A stretch of DNA of 36,605 bases from an uncultured Ruminococcus sp. (GTDB lineage: Bacteria > Bacillota > Clostridia > Oscillospirales > Ruminococcaceae), in contig CANQCJ010000001.1 in assembly GCA_947589205.1 (NCBI GenBank), positions 1-36,605 on the forward strand, given 5' to 3'. Positions 22,448-31,464 of the stretch are shown piece after piece (position 1 is the stretch's first letter; each line of letters opens with the position of its first letter). The position numbers and the translations under genes are program-made. The notes below the pieces were generated by a model that made no database searches, was not told the DNA's origin, and saw nothing but the letters and a program-made list of their open reading frames with translations.

Positions 22448-23073
22448 TAGCTTTCCTCCAAAAAATTTTGATCCGGCTGCTGCCCGTCATGGGCTTTCCA
22501 GGCGCAATCGGTAAATTCAAAATCGGTGAAAACGGCTTTAAAGGAAGAATTTTCCGGGGAACAGGCGTATATGCCAAAGCTTATCTCGCTTCCGCCCTCG
22601 AGCAGGTGACAGACGCGCATTTGCTTCCAGCTTTCGCCGTCATCGGAGCATTCAATGCGAAAATCAGCCTCCCGCCTGCTTAATCTGTACCACATCGTTT
22701 TGACGTCGGCGGGTATCTCGGTCGTCGCCCAGTCCGAATAGCCGTGGTTGGTGACGACGCTGCCCAAATGACCGAAGCGGTCGTTTTCGTATTCGACCGA
22801 GGCTTTCAGCCAGTTTTCACTGTCAAGATAAACGGCTATGCCGCACTGGTCAAAGCGGCGGCGGGCATCTGAAAAGTCGGTCTTAACGACAAAGCTGAAA
22901 TATCTGTCTATCGTCTTGGTCTGAAAGACCGGGGCGTTGTCGTTCCTGAAATTGTAGTAGGTGCGCTGCCAGATGTCGGTGTGGGGGTTGGTCTCGATGA
23001 TCAGCGTGCCGGCAGTCACCGTGAGCGTCTTAGGCTCGCGCGTCCATTGGAAATTATGTGATTTGATAAGCAT
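22447..23073 (-). CDS. DUF1349 family protein (concanavalin-like fold)
   Basis: The 208-residue soluble protein shows the DUF1349 pattern: FSFVVKTDFSDARRRFDQCG, AVYLDSENWLKASVEYENDR, SVVTNHGYSDWATTEI, WYRLSRREADFRIECSDDG and SFGIYACSPENSSFKAVFTD. The family has a concanavalin A-like beta-sandwich and is often annotated as 'regulation of enolase'. Its true role is not known, though sugar binding is possible. It begins 20 bp after cbiA with an AAGGAG site and shares one base with the ttcA-like gene. Its presence in a cobalamin operon is not explained by any known pathway step. Confidence 0.85.
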   Translation of the reverse strand: MLIKSHNFQWTREPKTLTVTAGTLIIETNPHTDIWQRTYYNFRNDNAPVFQTKTIDRYFSFVVKTDFSDARRRFDQCGIAVYLDSENWLKASVEYENDRFGHLGSVVTNHGYSDWATTEIPADVKTMWYRLSRREADFRIECSDDGESWKQMRVCHLLEGGSEISFGIYACSPENSSFKAVFTDFEFTDCAWKAHDGQQPDQNFLEES

Positions 23074-23093
23074 AAATTTTACTCCTTACCTTA

Positions 23094-24446
23094 TTATAAT
23101 AGCGATCCGCTCTGCGCAAATTTTTCGCACTCGGCGACAAAGCCTTCGGCGGCAGAAACGTCGGCATAAAAATAAAAGTGCGGAAAGCCGGCGTAAAGGC
23201 GTTGGGCCGCGTGAGCGCATTTGTAGGTCGTACCGTTGGTTTTTTCTGCCAGAAAATCGCCGCCGCAGTCTTCGCTGTCCCAGTAGTGGTATTCGTGGGC
23301 GGCGAGGGTGTGACCCGCTTTGCAAAGTAAATTGTCGCGCTCGGCGGTCAATTTGACATATCCGAAGCGCGAAAGTCGGTCGGTCTTGTAAGCGCGTGAG
23401 GGAATAACGCCCGCGCCGCGGTAAAATTTGCCGTTTTCTCCTTGAAATTGCTCGTGCAGGTAAATAAATCCGCCGCATTCGGCGATCATCGGCATTTTTC
23501 GCTCGGCGGCTGACCTTATCTCGTCAAGCATCGAAACGTTTTCACTCAACCGTTCGGCGTAAAGCTCCGGGTAGCCGCCGCAGAGGATCAGACCCGCGCA
23601 GCCTTTTGGCAAATTTTTGTCGGTCAGCGGCGAAAAAAACGCAAGCCGACAGCCGAGCTTTTCAAGCAATTCAAGGTTTTCGGCGTACTCAAAGCAGAAC
23701 GCCGCGTCCTTTGAGACGGCGATAAGCGGCTTCGTTTTGGCAAAATTTGCGCGGATCTCGGGCTCATGAGAGCGCGGGGCGGGGCGTTCGCAGGCGTCAA
23801 GCAGCTCGTCAAGCAGAATATTTTCCCGCGCAAGCTCGCCGAGACGGCGCAGCTTTTCTTCAATTTCGGCAATTTCATCGGCGGTGACAAGTCCGAGACG
23901 GCGGCTCTCGAAAACGATATCGGTTTTCGGCAGAAACCCAAAGCAGCGCGTTCCGAGACGCGCGCAAAGGTCTTTAGCAAGCGGGAGCTGCCGCTCGGAC
24001 AGGCGGTTGAAGATAAAACCGATAATGTTGTTGGGCTTTTCAAAGCCGAGAAAGCCGCTCATGACCGCGCCGAGCGACTCGCCGATGCCCTTGCAGTCGA
24101 CGACGAGGACGGCGGGGGTGTCGGTTATCAATGAAACCGAGTGAGCAGAACCGCGTCCGCGCGCGCCGTCATAAAAACCCATGACCCCTTCGATCACAGA
24201 AATATCGGCATTTTTGGAATATTCAGCTAAAATATGACATAAAATGTTATCGGCGCAGAAAAAACTGTCAAGATTATGCGCGGGGGTATTGGTAATTTTT
24301 GAAAAAAACATCGGGTCTATGTAGTCCGGTCCGCACTTAAACGCAGAAACGCGCAGTCCCATACCGCAAAGCGCGCTCAAAAGCGCGCAGGTGACGGTAG
24401 TTTTTCCGCAGCCGCTGTGCGTTCCGCCGATGAGAAAACGCTTCAT
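23094..24446 (-). CDS. cbiA: Cobyrinic acid a,c-diamide synthase
   Basis: The 450-residue enzyme amidates the a and c side chains of cob(II)yrinate using glutamine and ATP. The N-terminal half has the P-loop-like IGGTHSGCGKTTVTCALLSA (6-25), KCGPDYIDPMFF and IEGVMGFYDG, typical of CbiA/DethioB-type ligases. The C-terminal class I glutamine amidotransferase half has LILCGGYPELYAERL, the nucleophile Cys324 in IAECGGFIYL, and the AAHEYHYWD motif. Its start overlaps the stop of the preceding cbiET gene by 4 bp. Confidence 0.95.
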   Translation of the reverse strand: MKRFLIGGTHSGCGKTTVTCALLSALCGMGLRVSAFKCGPDYIDPMFFSKITNTPAHNLDSFFCADNILCHILAEYSKNADISVIEGVMGFYDGARGRGSAHSVSLITDTPAVLVVDCKGIGESLGAVMSGFLGFEKPNNIIGFIFNRLSERQLPLAKDLCARLGTRCFGFLPKTDIVFESRRLGLVTADEIAEIEEKLRRLGELARENILLDELLDACERPAPRSHEPEIRANFAKTKPLIAVSKDAAFCFEYAENLELLEKLGCRLAFFSPLTDKNLPKGCAGLILCGGYPELYAERLSENVSMLDEIRSAAERKMPMIAECGGFIYLHEQFQGENGKFYRGAGVIPSRAYKTDRLSRFGYVKLTAERDNLLCKAGHTLAAHEYHYWDSEDCGGDFLAEKTNGTTYKCAHAAQRLYAGFPHFYFYADVSAAEGFVAECEKFAQSGSLL

Positions 24447-25642
24447 GTGCCTCCTCCTTTTACCAAAAACACCGGATTTTGTGCAGAAAAAATAGTGTGA
24501 TCTCCTACACGTTTTGCATTTGTGACTAATATTTGGATAATTTCCGGTTCATCGAAACCGTTTTCGGAATACACATTTTGCAGTTCCGAAATCGTTTCAA
24601 GCGAGACGGCTGACGCAACAACGACGGCGTTGGGATTTTTCGCCAGAGCTACGCGCACTATCGCGCTCATTTCGCCGCTCGTGCCGCCAAGAAATACCCT
24701 GTCGGGCGGGTCAAGCGCGGCGAGAATGTCGGGGGCTTTGCCGTGGACGGTCTGAATGTTGTCGCAGTGGAATTTTCTGGCATTTTTCTCGGTCAGCGAA
24801 ACCGCGTTTTCGTTGTGATCGACACTGAAAACCGTTCCCTCGGAGCAACGGAGAGCCATTTCCACCGAGACAGAACCCGTTCCACAGCCGATATCCCAGC
24901 AGATGTCATTTTTGGTAATTTCAAACTTTGAAATTATCTGCGCGCGAACCTCCGAACGGGTCATTGGAATCTCTCCGCGCAAAAATTCACTGTCGGGAAT
25001 GCCGAAACGCGCGCTGCGCTGCGGGTTTTCGTTGAGCACCGCCATGACGCTCAGCTTGGGGTAGTCGCCGTCAGCGAGGGATCCGGTCGTGCCGGAAAAA
25101 ATTTGCTCGGTCGGGTAGGAAAGCTCCGCGCCGATGTGGGCGGTCAGGCCGCCAAGCCCGTAATCGCAAAGCCTTTTGCAGACGTCAGCCGCGGAGGTCT
25201 CGCCGCCGAGAAGAAAAAAAATCAGCTCGTTTTCGGCGCAAAGGCGGGCGATGTTGGCGTTTTTGCCGTGCAGGCTGACGAATTTTGCGTTCTGCCACGG
25301 GAGCTTCAGACGGCTAAAAAAGTATGAGCAAGCGGAAATTCCGCAAACGATTTCGATGTCGTGACCGACAAGCGCTTCGGCAATGCTTTGCGCGCCGCTG
25401 AAGAAGCCGCTGTCGCCGGTGACGAGGACTGCGGCAGTGGAAAATTTCATAGAATTTTCATTAATTATTCTCAAAATTTCCTGCGGCTTCCAAGCGCAGA
25501 AAACGTTTTCGGAACGCCGATCCAACGCGTCCAGCGCGCGCTTCGAGCCGATCAGCAGGTCGGCGGTCTCCGCCGCGCGAACGGCTTCGATCGTCATGTT
25601 ATCAGCGCTGCCCATTCCGACCCCTATAATATAAACCTTCAT
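24443..25642 (-). CDS. cbiET: Precorrin-6Y methyltransferase/decarboxylase fusion CbiE-CbiT
   Basis: The 399-residue protein fuses CbiE (about 1-200; IGVGMGSADNMTIEA, LVTGDSGFFSGAQSI, VCGISACSYFFSRL), which methylates C5, and CbiT (about 210-399; WDIGCGTGSVSVEMALRC SAM-binding loop, GTSGEMSAIVRVAL), which methylates C15 and decarboxylates the ring C acetate. The fusion equals CobL of aerobic organisms and is common in Clostridia. It overlaps both neighbours by 4 bp (ATGA). Confidence 0.94.
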   Translation of the reverse strand: MKVYIIGVGMGSADNMTIEAVRAAETADLLIGSKRALDALDRRSENVFCAWKPQEILRIINENSMKFSTAAVLVTGDSGFFSGAQSIAEALVGHDIEIVCGISACSYFFSRLKLPWQNAKFVSLHGKNANIARLCAENELIFFLLGGETSAADVCKRLCDYGLGGLTAHIGAELSYPTEQIFSGTTGSLADGDYPKLSVMAVLNENPQRSARFGIPDSEFLRGEIPMTRSEVRAQIISKFEITKNDICWDIGCGTGSVSVEMALRCSEGTVFSVDHNENAVSLTEKNARKFHCDNIQTVHGKAPDILAALDPPDRVFLGGTSGEMSAIVRVALAKNPNAVVVASAVSLETISELQNVYSENGFDEPEIIQILVTNAKRVGDHTIFSAQNPVFLVKGGGT

Positions 25643-26400
25643 AATACCCCACCATTTTTTATAATTTGCACAATTTCATCAAAGGTTTTGCCACTCTCCT
25701 TGGGCGGTTTGACGGAAAATACAGGTATTCCGCAAATTTTAGCCGCTTCGATTTTTTCCAAATAGCCGCCCGCCGCGCCGCTCTCTTTGGTCAGCAGGAT
25801 CTCCGCACCGCAGGATCTGATGTGTTCGCAGTTTTGCTCAACGCTGAACGGTCCGATCCCGGTCAGGATATGATTGCGCGGCAAACCGAGTTGAACGCAG
25901 CTATCAACGAAATTTTCGTCCGGCAAAACGCGGATAAAAAGACGCTCCTGAAAATTTTTTAACGCAGTGAGCGAGGAAAACTGCCTGCTGCCAAGCACAC
26001 TTAGTATCATTTTATTTGCAAAATCGTTTTCGTTAAGAAATTCCACCAATTTGGAAACGCTTCCGAAAACGTTATCGCTGTAAGATGGCAGCATATCTCG
26101 AACAAGCCTGAAGTGCGCGACCCCGAGCCGTTCGCAGACGGAGTTAATGTTCTCGGTGACCTCAAAGGCATACGGGTGTGTTGCGTCGACAATAAGCGAA
26201 AATTTTTCGCGCACCATAAGGCGTTCAATCGCCGGAGCATCAAGTTTTGAGTTTAATATTTTTATATTTTTACTTCTCGGAAGAAGTTCAACGCCTCGGT
26301 CGGTAGTGACGCTGACGGCTGCTTCAATATCATTTTTATCACAAAACTCAGCAAGCATCCGCCCCTCGGTCGTGCCGCCAAATATCAAAATTTTAAACAT
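25639..26400 (-). CDS. cbiJ: Cobalt-precorrin-6A reductase
   Basis: The 253-residue protein starts MFKILIFGGTTEGRMLAEF, a Rossmann-type nucleotide-binding start, and continues with DATHPYAFEVTENINSVCE, SVLGSRQFSSL and TKESGAAGGYLEKIEAA, all typical of CobK/CbiJ. It reduces the C18-C19 double bond of cobalt-precorrin-6A with NAD(P)H. The open frame extends eight codons upstream to a TTG. The ATG at 26400 is chosen because GAGGC lies 9 nt before it and the fold begins there. It overlaps cbiH by 8 bp. Confidence 0.93.
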   Translation of the reverse strand: MFKILIFGGTTEGRMLAEFCDKNDIEAAVSVTTDRGVELLPRSKNIKILNSKLDAPAIERLMVREKFSLIVDATHPYAFEVTENINSVCERLGVAHFRLVRDMLPSYSDNVFGSVSKLVEFLNENDFANKMILSVLGSRQFSSLTALKNFQERLFIRVLPDENFVDSCVQLGLPRNHILTGIGPFSVEQNCEHIRSCGAEILLTKESGAAGGYLEKIEAAKICGIPVFSVKPPKESGKTFDEIVQIIKNGGVL

Positions 26401-27115
26401 CTTTATAGCCTCGTTCGGTGACAAGCCTGCCGTCGATAATTTTGGTCTGCGAGCTGCCGATAAAGACGGTCGTGAACATATCCGCAGGGCAGCTTCTCAA
26501 CTCAGCTAATGTCACTGCGGCGCTCTCTTCCCCGCTTCTTCCAACGTTTTTAGCATACCCGCACGGGGTATTTGCCGGCAGTATTTCAAGCAGCTTATCA
26601 CAGATGATTTTAAGATGATTCGGTCTGCCCTTTGAAGCGGGATTATAGATCACAATGGTCATGTCGGCGCGTGCCGCGTACTCGATGCGTGTTAAAATTT
26701 TATCCATCGGCGTAAGCAAATCCGATAAGCTTATCACCGCAAAATCGTTTGTGAGCGGCGCACCAAGCAGCGCGCCCGCGCTTAATGCGGAAGTGACTCC
26801 GGCAATAGTTTTCAGTTTAATATTTTTATATTCGATCGCCAGCCGATAAGCGAGAGCAGCCATTCCGTAGACCTCGCTGTCACCGCTGCAAATCAGCGAA
26901 ACAGTCATTTCTGTTGATTTTTCCAACGCATAGCGCACACGCTGAACCTCTTGACGCATTCCTGTGGAAAAATAAGTTTTTTCCGGATAAATTTTCCTCA
27001 TCAGCTCTGTGTAGACGGTATAACCCACAATCAGATCGCTGTTGGCGATAACGTTTTCGGCTTCTATCGTCAATCCCTCGCGGCTTCCGCAGCCGATACC
27101 CACTACATATAGCAT
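26393..27115 (-). CDS. cbiH: Cobalt-precorrin-3 C17-methyltransferase
   Basis: The 240-residue protein is a tetrapyrrole methylase: VVGIGCGSREGLTIEA at the start, VGYTVYTELMRKIYP, LICSGDSEVYGMAAL for SAM binding, and DFAVISLSDLLTPMDKI, which is specific for CobJ/CbiH. It methylates C17 and drives ring contraction in the cobalt-early pathway. Its start codon shares one base with the cbiG stop (TGATG), so the two are coupled. Confidence 0.95.
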   Translation of the reverse strand: MLYVVGIGCGSREGLTIEAENVIANSDLIVGYTVYTELMRKIYPEKTYFSTGMRQEVQRVRYALEKSTEMTVSLICSGDSEVYGMAALAYRLAIEYKNIKLKTIAGVTSALSAGALLGAPLTNDFAVISLSDLLTPMDKILTRIEYAARADMTIVIYNPASKGRPNHLKIICDKLLEILPANTPCGYAKNVGRSGEESAAVTLAELRSCPADMFTTVFIGSSQTKIIDGRLVTERGYKDV

Positions 27116-28152
27116 CAGAACATTTTCCTTTCAAAATCTATTTCGATCGGCAGCTCGCAAGCCGCCACCGTTACGCCGCGCCCGACAGATTTTTTTACTA
27201 TCGGCGAAGTGCCGCTAAAAAACGCTGCACTGCGTTCGCAAACGTTATCGCAGCCGGTTTGTTTGAGCACAAATTGCGATGACGAGAACTCGCCGTCGAC
27301 GGTCATTAACTGCTCGGCTGAATAAAAATGACGCTCCAGCGAATATTTTTCGCAAAATTCGATCAGACCGGGTTCTGACGATTTGATGTCAATCGAGGTC
27401 ACTGCGAAAATTCTTTCGGGATCTATACCGTTTTTCATGAATATTTCGTGAACAAATTGTTCGATTTCAGCGGCGGTTACGCCTTTTTTACAGCCGATTC
27501 CAACAACGATATTTTTTGGTATAAGCGTCAGTGTGACCGAAAACGGTTTCGTGCTTTTGTCGGCGGTTATACAAATTCCTGTTCGGCAGCGTTCTGTCGC
27601 GGAAAGCTCCGAGGGAAGGGCACTATAGGGATAATCGCTTTTGAAACCGATTTTTTCTCCGTCAAGCACCGCAGCCGCAATCGTTTTCGCTGCCGCAAGA
27701 TCTGTAATTATAAGGGAATTTGCTTTTGCAAAACTGTCTGGCGAAAACCTTTTGCCGATGTCTGTAGCCGTGGTAATTACAGGTACTGCGCCCAATTTTT
27801 CTGCAATTATTTCCGCAAAACGGTTCGCCCCGCCGAGGTGTCCGGATAGTAATGGAATCACATATTTTCCGCGCTCATCTATTGTTATGACAGCCGGGTC
27901 GGTCGTTTTGGAAACGACAAACGGTGCAATGCTGCGCACCGCTATACCCGCCGCAGTTACGAAAACGATTGCGTCAAATTTTTGAAAAATTTCCTTTGTC
28001 AGCGCGTTGATGTTTTCAAACGTTTTCGCTTGCTCGTCCGATCTGCGGTAAAAGCAAAACCGTTCGATCTCAAAGCGTTCGCCAAGCTCACCGCTGAGCT
28101 TTTCCGTCAGCCTCCGACCGTTTTCGGTCAGGCTTATCAACGCCGCCCTCAT
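27115..28152 (-). CDS. cbiG: Cobalt-precorrin-5A hydrolase
   Basis: The 345-residue protein opens the delta-lactone of cobalt-precorrin-5A and releases acetaldehyde. The N-terminal domain contains AIVFVTAAGIAVRSIAPFV, DPAVITIDERGKYVIPLLSG and the invariant SGHLGGANRFAEIIA. The C-terminal domain has NIVVGIGCKKGVTAAEIEQF and IFAVTSIDIKSSEPGLIEF. CbiG marks the anaerobic (cobalt-early) route. The released acetaldehyde could be handled by AdhE. It overlaps cbiF by 4 bp. Confidence 0.95.
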   Translation of the reverse strand: MRAALISLTENGRRLTEKLSGELGERFEIERFCFYRRSDEQAKTFENINALTKEIFQKFDAIVFVTAAGIAVRSIAPFVVSKTTDPAVITIDERGKYVIPLLSGHLGGANRFAEIIAEKLGAVPVITTATDIGKRFSPDSFAKANSLIITDLAAAKTIAAAVLDGEKIGFKSDYPYSALPSELSATERCRTGICITADKSTKPFSVTLTLIPKNIVVGIGCKKGVTAAEIEQFVHEIFMKNGIDPERIFAVTSIDIKSSEPGLIEFCEKYSLERHFYSAEQLMTVDGEFSSSQFVLKQTGCDNVCERSAAFFSGTSPIVKKSVGRGVTVAACELPIEIDFERKMF

Positions 28153-28904
28153 GGCTCACCCTTGCGGAAACCCGTTGAAAATCCACGGTCATAGAGCTTC
28201 GAGAGTTCGTGATCCTCGCCGAGACAGCCGCCCACAACGATCAGCGCGGTTTTCGTTATCCCCTTTTCCCGCGCCCGAGCGTGCAGCTCTGACAGCGGAC
28301 ACCTTATTACAATTTCGTCCGCCCAACTCGCTTTGTAAACGACTGCGGCAGGCGTTTCGGGCGCGTAACCCCCCGCCATCAGCCGCTCTGTCAGCTCGCC
28401 GATCATTCCCGCGCTCAAAAAAATTACCATCGTTGCGCCGTGGACGGCGAGAGCCTCGATTTTTTCACGCTTGGGAACCGGCGTTTTGCCTGCCATTCGC
28501 GTGATTATCACCGTCTGCGAGACGCCGGGGAGGGTGTATTCGGTTTTCAACGCGGCTGCCGCGCCGCTCATTGAGCTTACTCCGGGACAAATATTGTATT
28601 TGATCCCAAGTTTATCCAACCTGTCAAACTGCTCCCGTACAGCTCCGTACAGCGACGGATCGCCGGTGTGCAATCTAACGGTATTTTTTCCCAGAAGCTC
28701 GGCTTTGTTTATGGCATCTATTACCTCATCGAGCGTCATGTACGCGCTGTCGAGCAGCTCGCATTCCGGTTTTGTGAACCTAAGAAGCTTTTTGTTGATG
28801 AGTGAGCCGGTATATATTACCAAATCAGCGTTTTCCAGCAGCCGCTTGCCGCGCAGCGTCAGCAGATCCGGCGCGCCGCAGCCCGCACCGACAAAATCAA
28901 CCAT
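28149..28904 (-). CDS. cbiF: Cobalt-precorrin-4 C11-methyltransferase
   Basis: The 251-residue tetrapyrrole methylase starts MVDFVGAGCGAPDLLTLRGK and has LVIYTGSLIN, RLHTGDPSLYGAVREQ and CPGVSSMSGAAAAL, typical of CbiF/CobM. It is the first gene of the cbi block and has a perfect AGGAGG site. Only about 80 bp separate it from the surface-protein gene upstream. They hold a terminator-like hairpin but neither a clear promoter nor a cobalamin riboswitch. Confidence 0.95.
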   Translation of the reverse strand: MVDFVGAGCGAPDLLTLRGKRLLENADLVIYTGSLINKKLLRFTKPECELLDSAYMTLDEVIDAINKAELLGKNTVRLHTGDPSLYGAVREQFDRLDKLGIKYNICPGVSSMSGAAAALKTEYTLPGVSQTVIITRMAGKTPVPKREKIEALAVHGATMVIFLSAGMIGELTERLMAGGYAPETPAAVVYKASWADEIVIRCPLSELHARAREKGITKTALIVVGGCLGEDHELSKLYDRGFSTGFRKGEP

Positions 28905-28925
28905 TTTTCCTCCTGTATAACAAAA

Positions 28926-28948
28926 GCTGCCGGCATAAAACCGGCAGC
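28926..28948 (-). terminator. Hairpin terminator between the surface protein gene and cbiF
   Basis: GCTGCCGG (28926-28933) and CCGGCAGC (28941-28948) form an 8-bp stem with a 7-base loop, followed on the minus strand by TTTTG. The short T run suggests partial readthrough into cbiF is possible. Confidence 0.7.
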
Positions 28949-28985
28949 CTTGAAGCCTAATATCAGTTCGGTATTTTATTTCCGA

Positions 28986-31283
28986 TTAGTCCTTCTTCTT
29001 AGAAACTACCATCGCAGCTCCGGCAAGTACGAGACCGATTGCGCCGAGTGCCGCAGCAGCTCCGGTCGCAGGGTTAGCGTTAGACGCGCCGCTCGCAGCG
29101 GAAGAAGCAGCAGCCTTGCTCGAGCTTGAAGAAGCAGCAGAGCTTGAGCCGGAGGCTGTAGAATCAGTCTTGCTCTCAGAATCTGTCTTGCTGGCGTCGG
29201 TATCGTCTGCGCTGTCGTCGGGCTTAGAAGAATCGTCCGGCTTGTCATCGGGAGGAGTTACAGGCTCATCGTTGTAAACGAGGTCTACAGAGGTAACAAC
29301 GATGTTGTAACCGCCGATAGACAGACCCTCATCGCCTATAAGGCTCCACTCGTGGAATACGCCGTCATCATCGGTAGCGTCCATAAGTGCAACTTCAACG
29401 GTCTTGTCAACGCCGTAAGCGTTTCCTTCATCGTCATAAGCGATGTTGTCCTCTCCGCCGTAGTAGAGACCAAAGAGGTAAGAAACTTCCTCACCGTCGG
29501 GGGTCTTTCCGTCATAGAAGGTGTCTACCTGTCCGTTGTGGAGGTGGATAAATGTGTTCCAAGTATCGCCGGTGTTGCCCTCAACGTCAAGATGATAGGT
29601 AACTACGAGCTTCTTAGAGCCGTCCCAAGCGTAATCGTCAAGTCCGAGATCCTCTGCGGGAATGTAGAGAACGTTCTCTCTTGCGCCGGTAGAAAGCGTG
29701 TTGCTCCAGATGTTGTCGGTAACTACATCATCGCCCGGCTCTTCGCCCTCTCCCTTAGAAAGCGTAACGCCTGTTACTTTGAGGTTGGTGGTTATTTCAT
29801 TGGTCCAATCCTGGAGCCATACCTGTGCATATTCGCTGTCAGCAGTGAATACTCCGGACATATCATAAGTAAGCTGATACTTTCCGTCAGCGACCTTTAC
29901 GAGAGTGTAGGGCTTAACGCCTTCCTGGCAGCTCCACTCATTCTGGTTCCAACCCTTACCGACATCGTTAGTTCCAACGCCGCCGGCTACCCAGTTTTCT
30001 CCGGCAACGCCGGCATCAAATGCAGCATCGTCCATTTCGATATCGAATACCGCAGTTGTGAAGCCTAAAACATCGTTGATATCCTGGAAGTAACCGATCT
30101 TGTTTCCGTCCTTGTCCTCAACATAAAGCTGAGCGCTGAAGAGCTTCGGGTTGTCAGCATTGCTGATGTACTCCGCAGGAATGGTTACAGTGTCGCCGAT
30201 CTCGGGAGTATCGCCGCTGTCGGGAGTTGAAGAATCATCAGGTGTCGAAGAATCGTCGGTAGCAGAAGAATCCTCGGTGCTGCTGTCGTCTCCGGGAGCT
30301 GCGGGTGTGCCCTTCTTTACGGTAACGAGGGTCTCGCCGTCTTTTCCGAGGACCTCAACGCTGTTTACAGTGTACTCGGTCTCGTTGTAAACCTGGAGCC
30401 AAAGCTGTGCATATGTATCGCTCTCAGCGAAAGCGGGATCTGTGCCGAGGAGAGTGATGTCAAATGAACCGTCCTCTTTCTTAACGGCTGTGATAGGCTT
30501 GTCAGTGCCCTCCTGCGGTGTCCACTCGGTAGCAGCCCAGCCGGTAGATTCGGAGTTGTATCCGACTCCGCCGCCTACCCAGTCGCCGGCAGCATACTTG
30601 TCAGCAAGCGCGCCGTTAAAGGTAACGTTGAACTTAGCTCCGTAAACGTCGGTATATGCAACATCGGTAATGCCGTTGTCAGCAAAAATTCCGGCTTCGC
30701 CCTTAGCCTCGTCGCCCTTGAGGACAACGGTAGCGGGGTTCTCTACGTTTACGGTCTTGTCAGCGGGAGCATCGGGAGTGGTGTCTCCGCCGGAAGCCTT
30801 GTCAACGATCTTTACGTTATCAAAAATTATGGAATTTCCAACGCTCATCAGGTAGTAACCGGGATCTCCGGCAGCCTTTCCGTCAGCAAGCGAATACTCC
30901 CAAACGCCGCCCTCGGGAATGGTATATTCGTTCTCGGTCAAAGTAGTCCACTTGTCGTCCATCTTGCAGAGCTGGAAGGTATCAGCGGTATCAGCGTCGG
31001 CGGCATCGGAATAATGCGCGGTAACAACGAGATACGGATCCTCTACCTTAGACCAGTCGATATCGGCAAGCTGGATCTGCCAAGCCTGATAGCTTACGTT
31101 TTCGGTATTGCCGAGAATGTCGTTCTTTACGATCTCAACATCGTTAGCCTGACCCTTAACAGCACCGTTAGGATAGTTAAGCTCGAGAACTACGTTGTCG
31201 TCAGCGGATACGCCGACCATGGCAGCCATAGAACCAAGTATAGCAGCAGCTGAAAGTCCGGCTAAAATCTTAGTTGCCTTCAT
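28986..31283 (-). CDS. Large secreted modular surface protein with NPATG sorting-type C-terminus
   Basis: The 765-residue protein has an N-terminal signal peptide (about 1-27, ending VGVSA). Three beta-rich regions follow: region 1 (about 30-165), region 2 (about 185-310) and its partial repeat region 3 (about 370-505), then a fourth (about 520-675). Regions 2 and 3 share the pattern W-V-x-GGVG-x-N-x4-GW-x3-EW-x2-QEG and later YAQ-W-LQ. Asp/Ser/Thr/Pro-rich linkers separate them. The C-terminus has a Ser/Ala-rich stretch, NPATG (about 737-741), a hydrophobic helix and VSKKKD, the layout of a sortase or membrane-retention signal. No enzyme motif is seen, and carbohydrate binding is plausible. 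An upstream TTG (31298) is rejected because GGAGGAATT just before the ATG at 31283 is the ribosome site. Confidence 0.85.
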   Translation of the reverse strand: MKATKILAGLSAAAILGSMAAMVGVSADDNVVLELNYPNGAVKGQANDVEIVKNDILGNTENVSYQAWQIQLADIDWSKVEDPYLVVTAHYSDAADADTADTFQLCKMDDKWTTLTENEYTIPEGGVWEYSLADGKAAGDPGYYLMSVGNSIIFDNVKIVDKASGGDTTPDAPADKTVNVENPATVVLKGDEAKGEAGIFADNGITDVAYTDVYGAKFNVTFNGALADKYAAGDWVGGGVGYNSESTGWAATEWTPQEGTDKPITAVKKEDGSFDITLLGTDPAFAESDTYAQLWLQVYNETEYTVNSVEVLGKDGETLVTVKKGTPAAPGDDSSTEDSSATDDSSTPDDSSTPDSGDTPEIGDTVTIPAEYISNADNPKLFSAQLYVEDKDGNKIGYFQDINDVLGFTTAVFDIEMDDAAFDAGVAGENWVAGGVGTNDVGKGWNQNEWSCQEGVKPYTLVKVADGKYQLTYDMSGVFTADSEYAQVWLQDWTNEITTNLKVTGVTLSKGEGEEPGDDVVTDNIWSNTLSTGARENVLYIPAEDLGLDDYAWDGSKKLVVTYHLDVEGNTGDTWNTFIHLHNGQVDTFYDGKTPDGEEVSYLFGLYYGGEDNIAYDDEGNAYGVDKTVEVALMDATDDDGVFHEWSLIGDEGLSIGGYNIVVTSVDLVYNDEPVTPPDDKPDDSSKPDDSADDTDASKTDSESKTDSTASGSSSAASSSSSKAAASSAASGASNANPATGAAAALGAIGLVLAGAAMVVSKKKD

Positions 31284-31376
31284 TTTTAATTCCTCCAATT
31301 ATCAAAATTTTTCCAAGTGTATGTAATTTGAGCGGGGCGAATAAGCCCACTTTATGCCCATATTAATTATGATAAC

Positions 31377-31405
31377 ATTATATCACAAGTTTTTCAACTT
31401 TTCAA
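31377..31405 (-). promoter_or_regulatory. Promoter of the surface-protein gene
   Basis: On the minus strand TTGAAA (31405-31400), a 17-bp spacer and TATAAT (31382-31377). The leader is about 85 nt and contains GGGCATAAAGTGGGC-type near-repeats. Confidence 0.78.
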
Positions 31406-31464
31406 TAGTTATTTTACACAAACAAATATAAATTTAACAGTGCATTTTCCACAAATTAATATAA

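Noticed and set aside
26401..26424. TTG start for cbiJ eight codons upstream
   Set aside because: The ATG at 26400 has a GAGG site at good spacing and starts directly with the nucleotide-binding strand.
28905..28985. Cobalamin riboswitch before cbiF
   Set aside because: The gap is too short for the aptamer, no B12-box-like sequence was found, and it is largely filled by a terminator hairpin.
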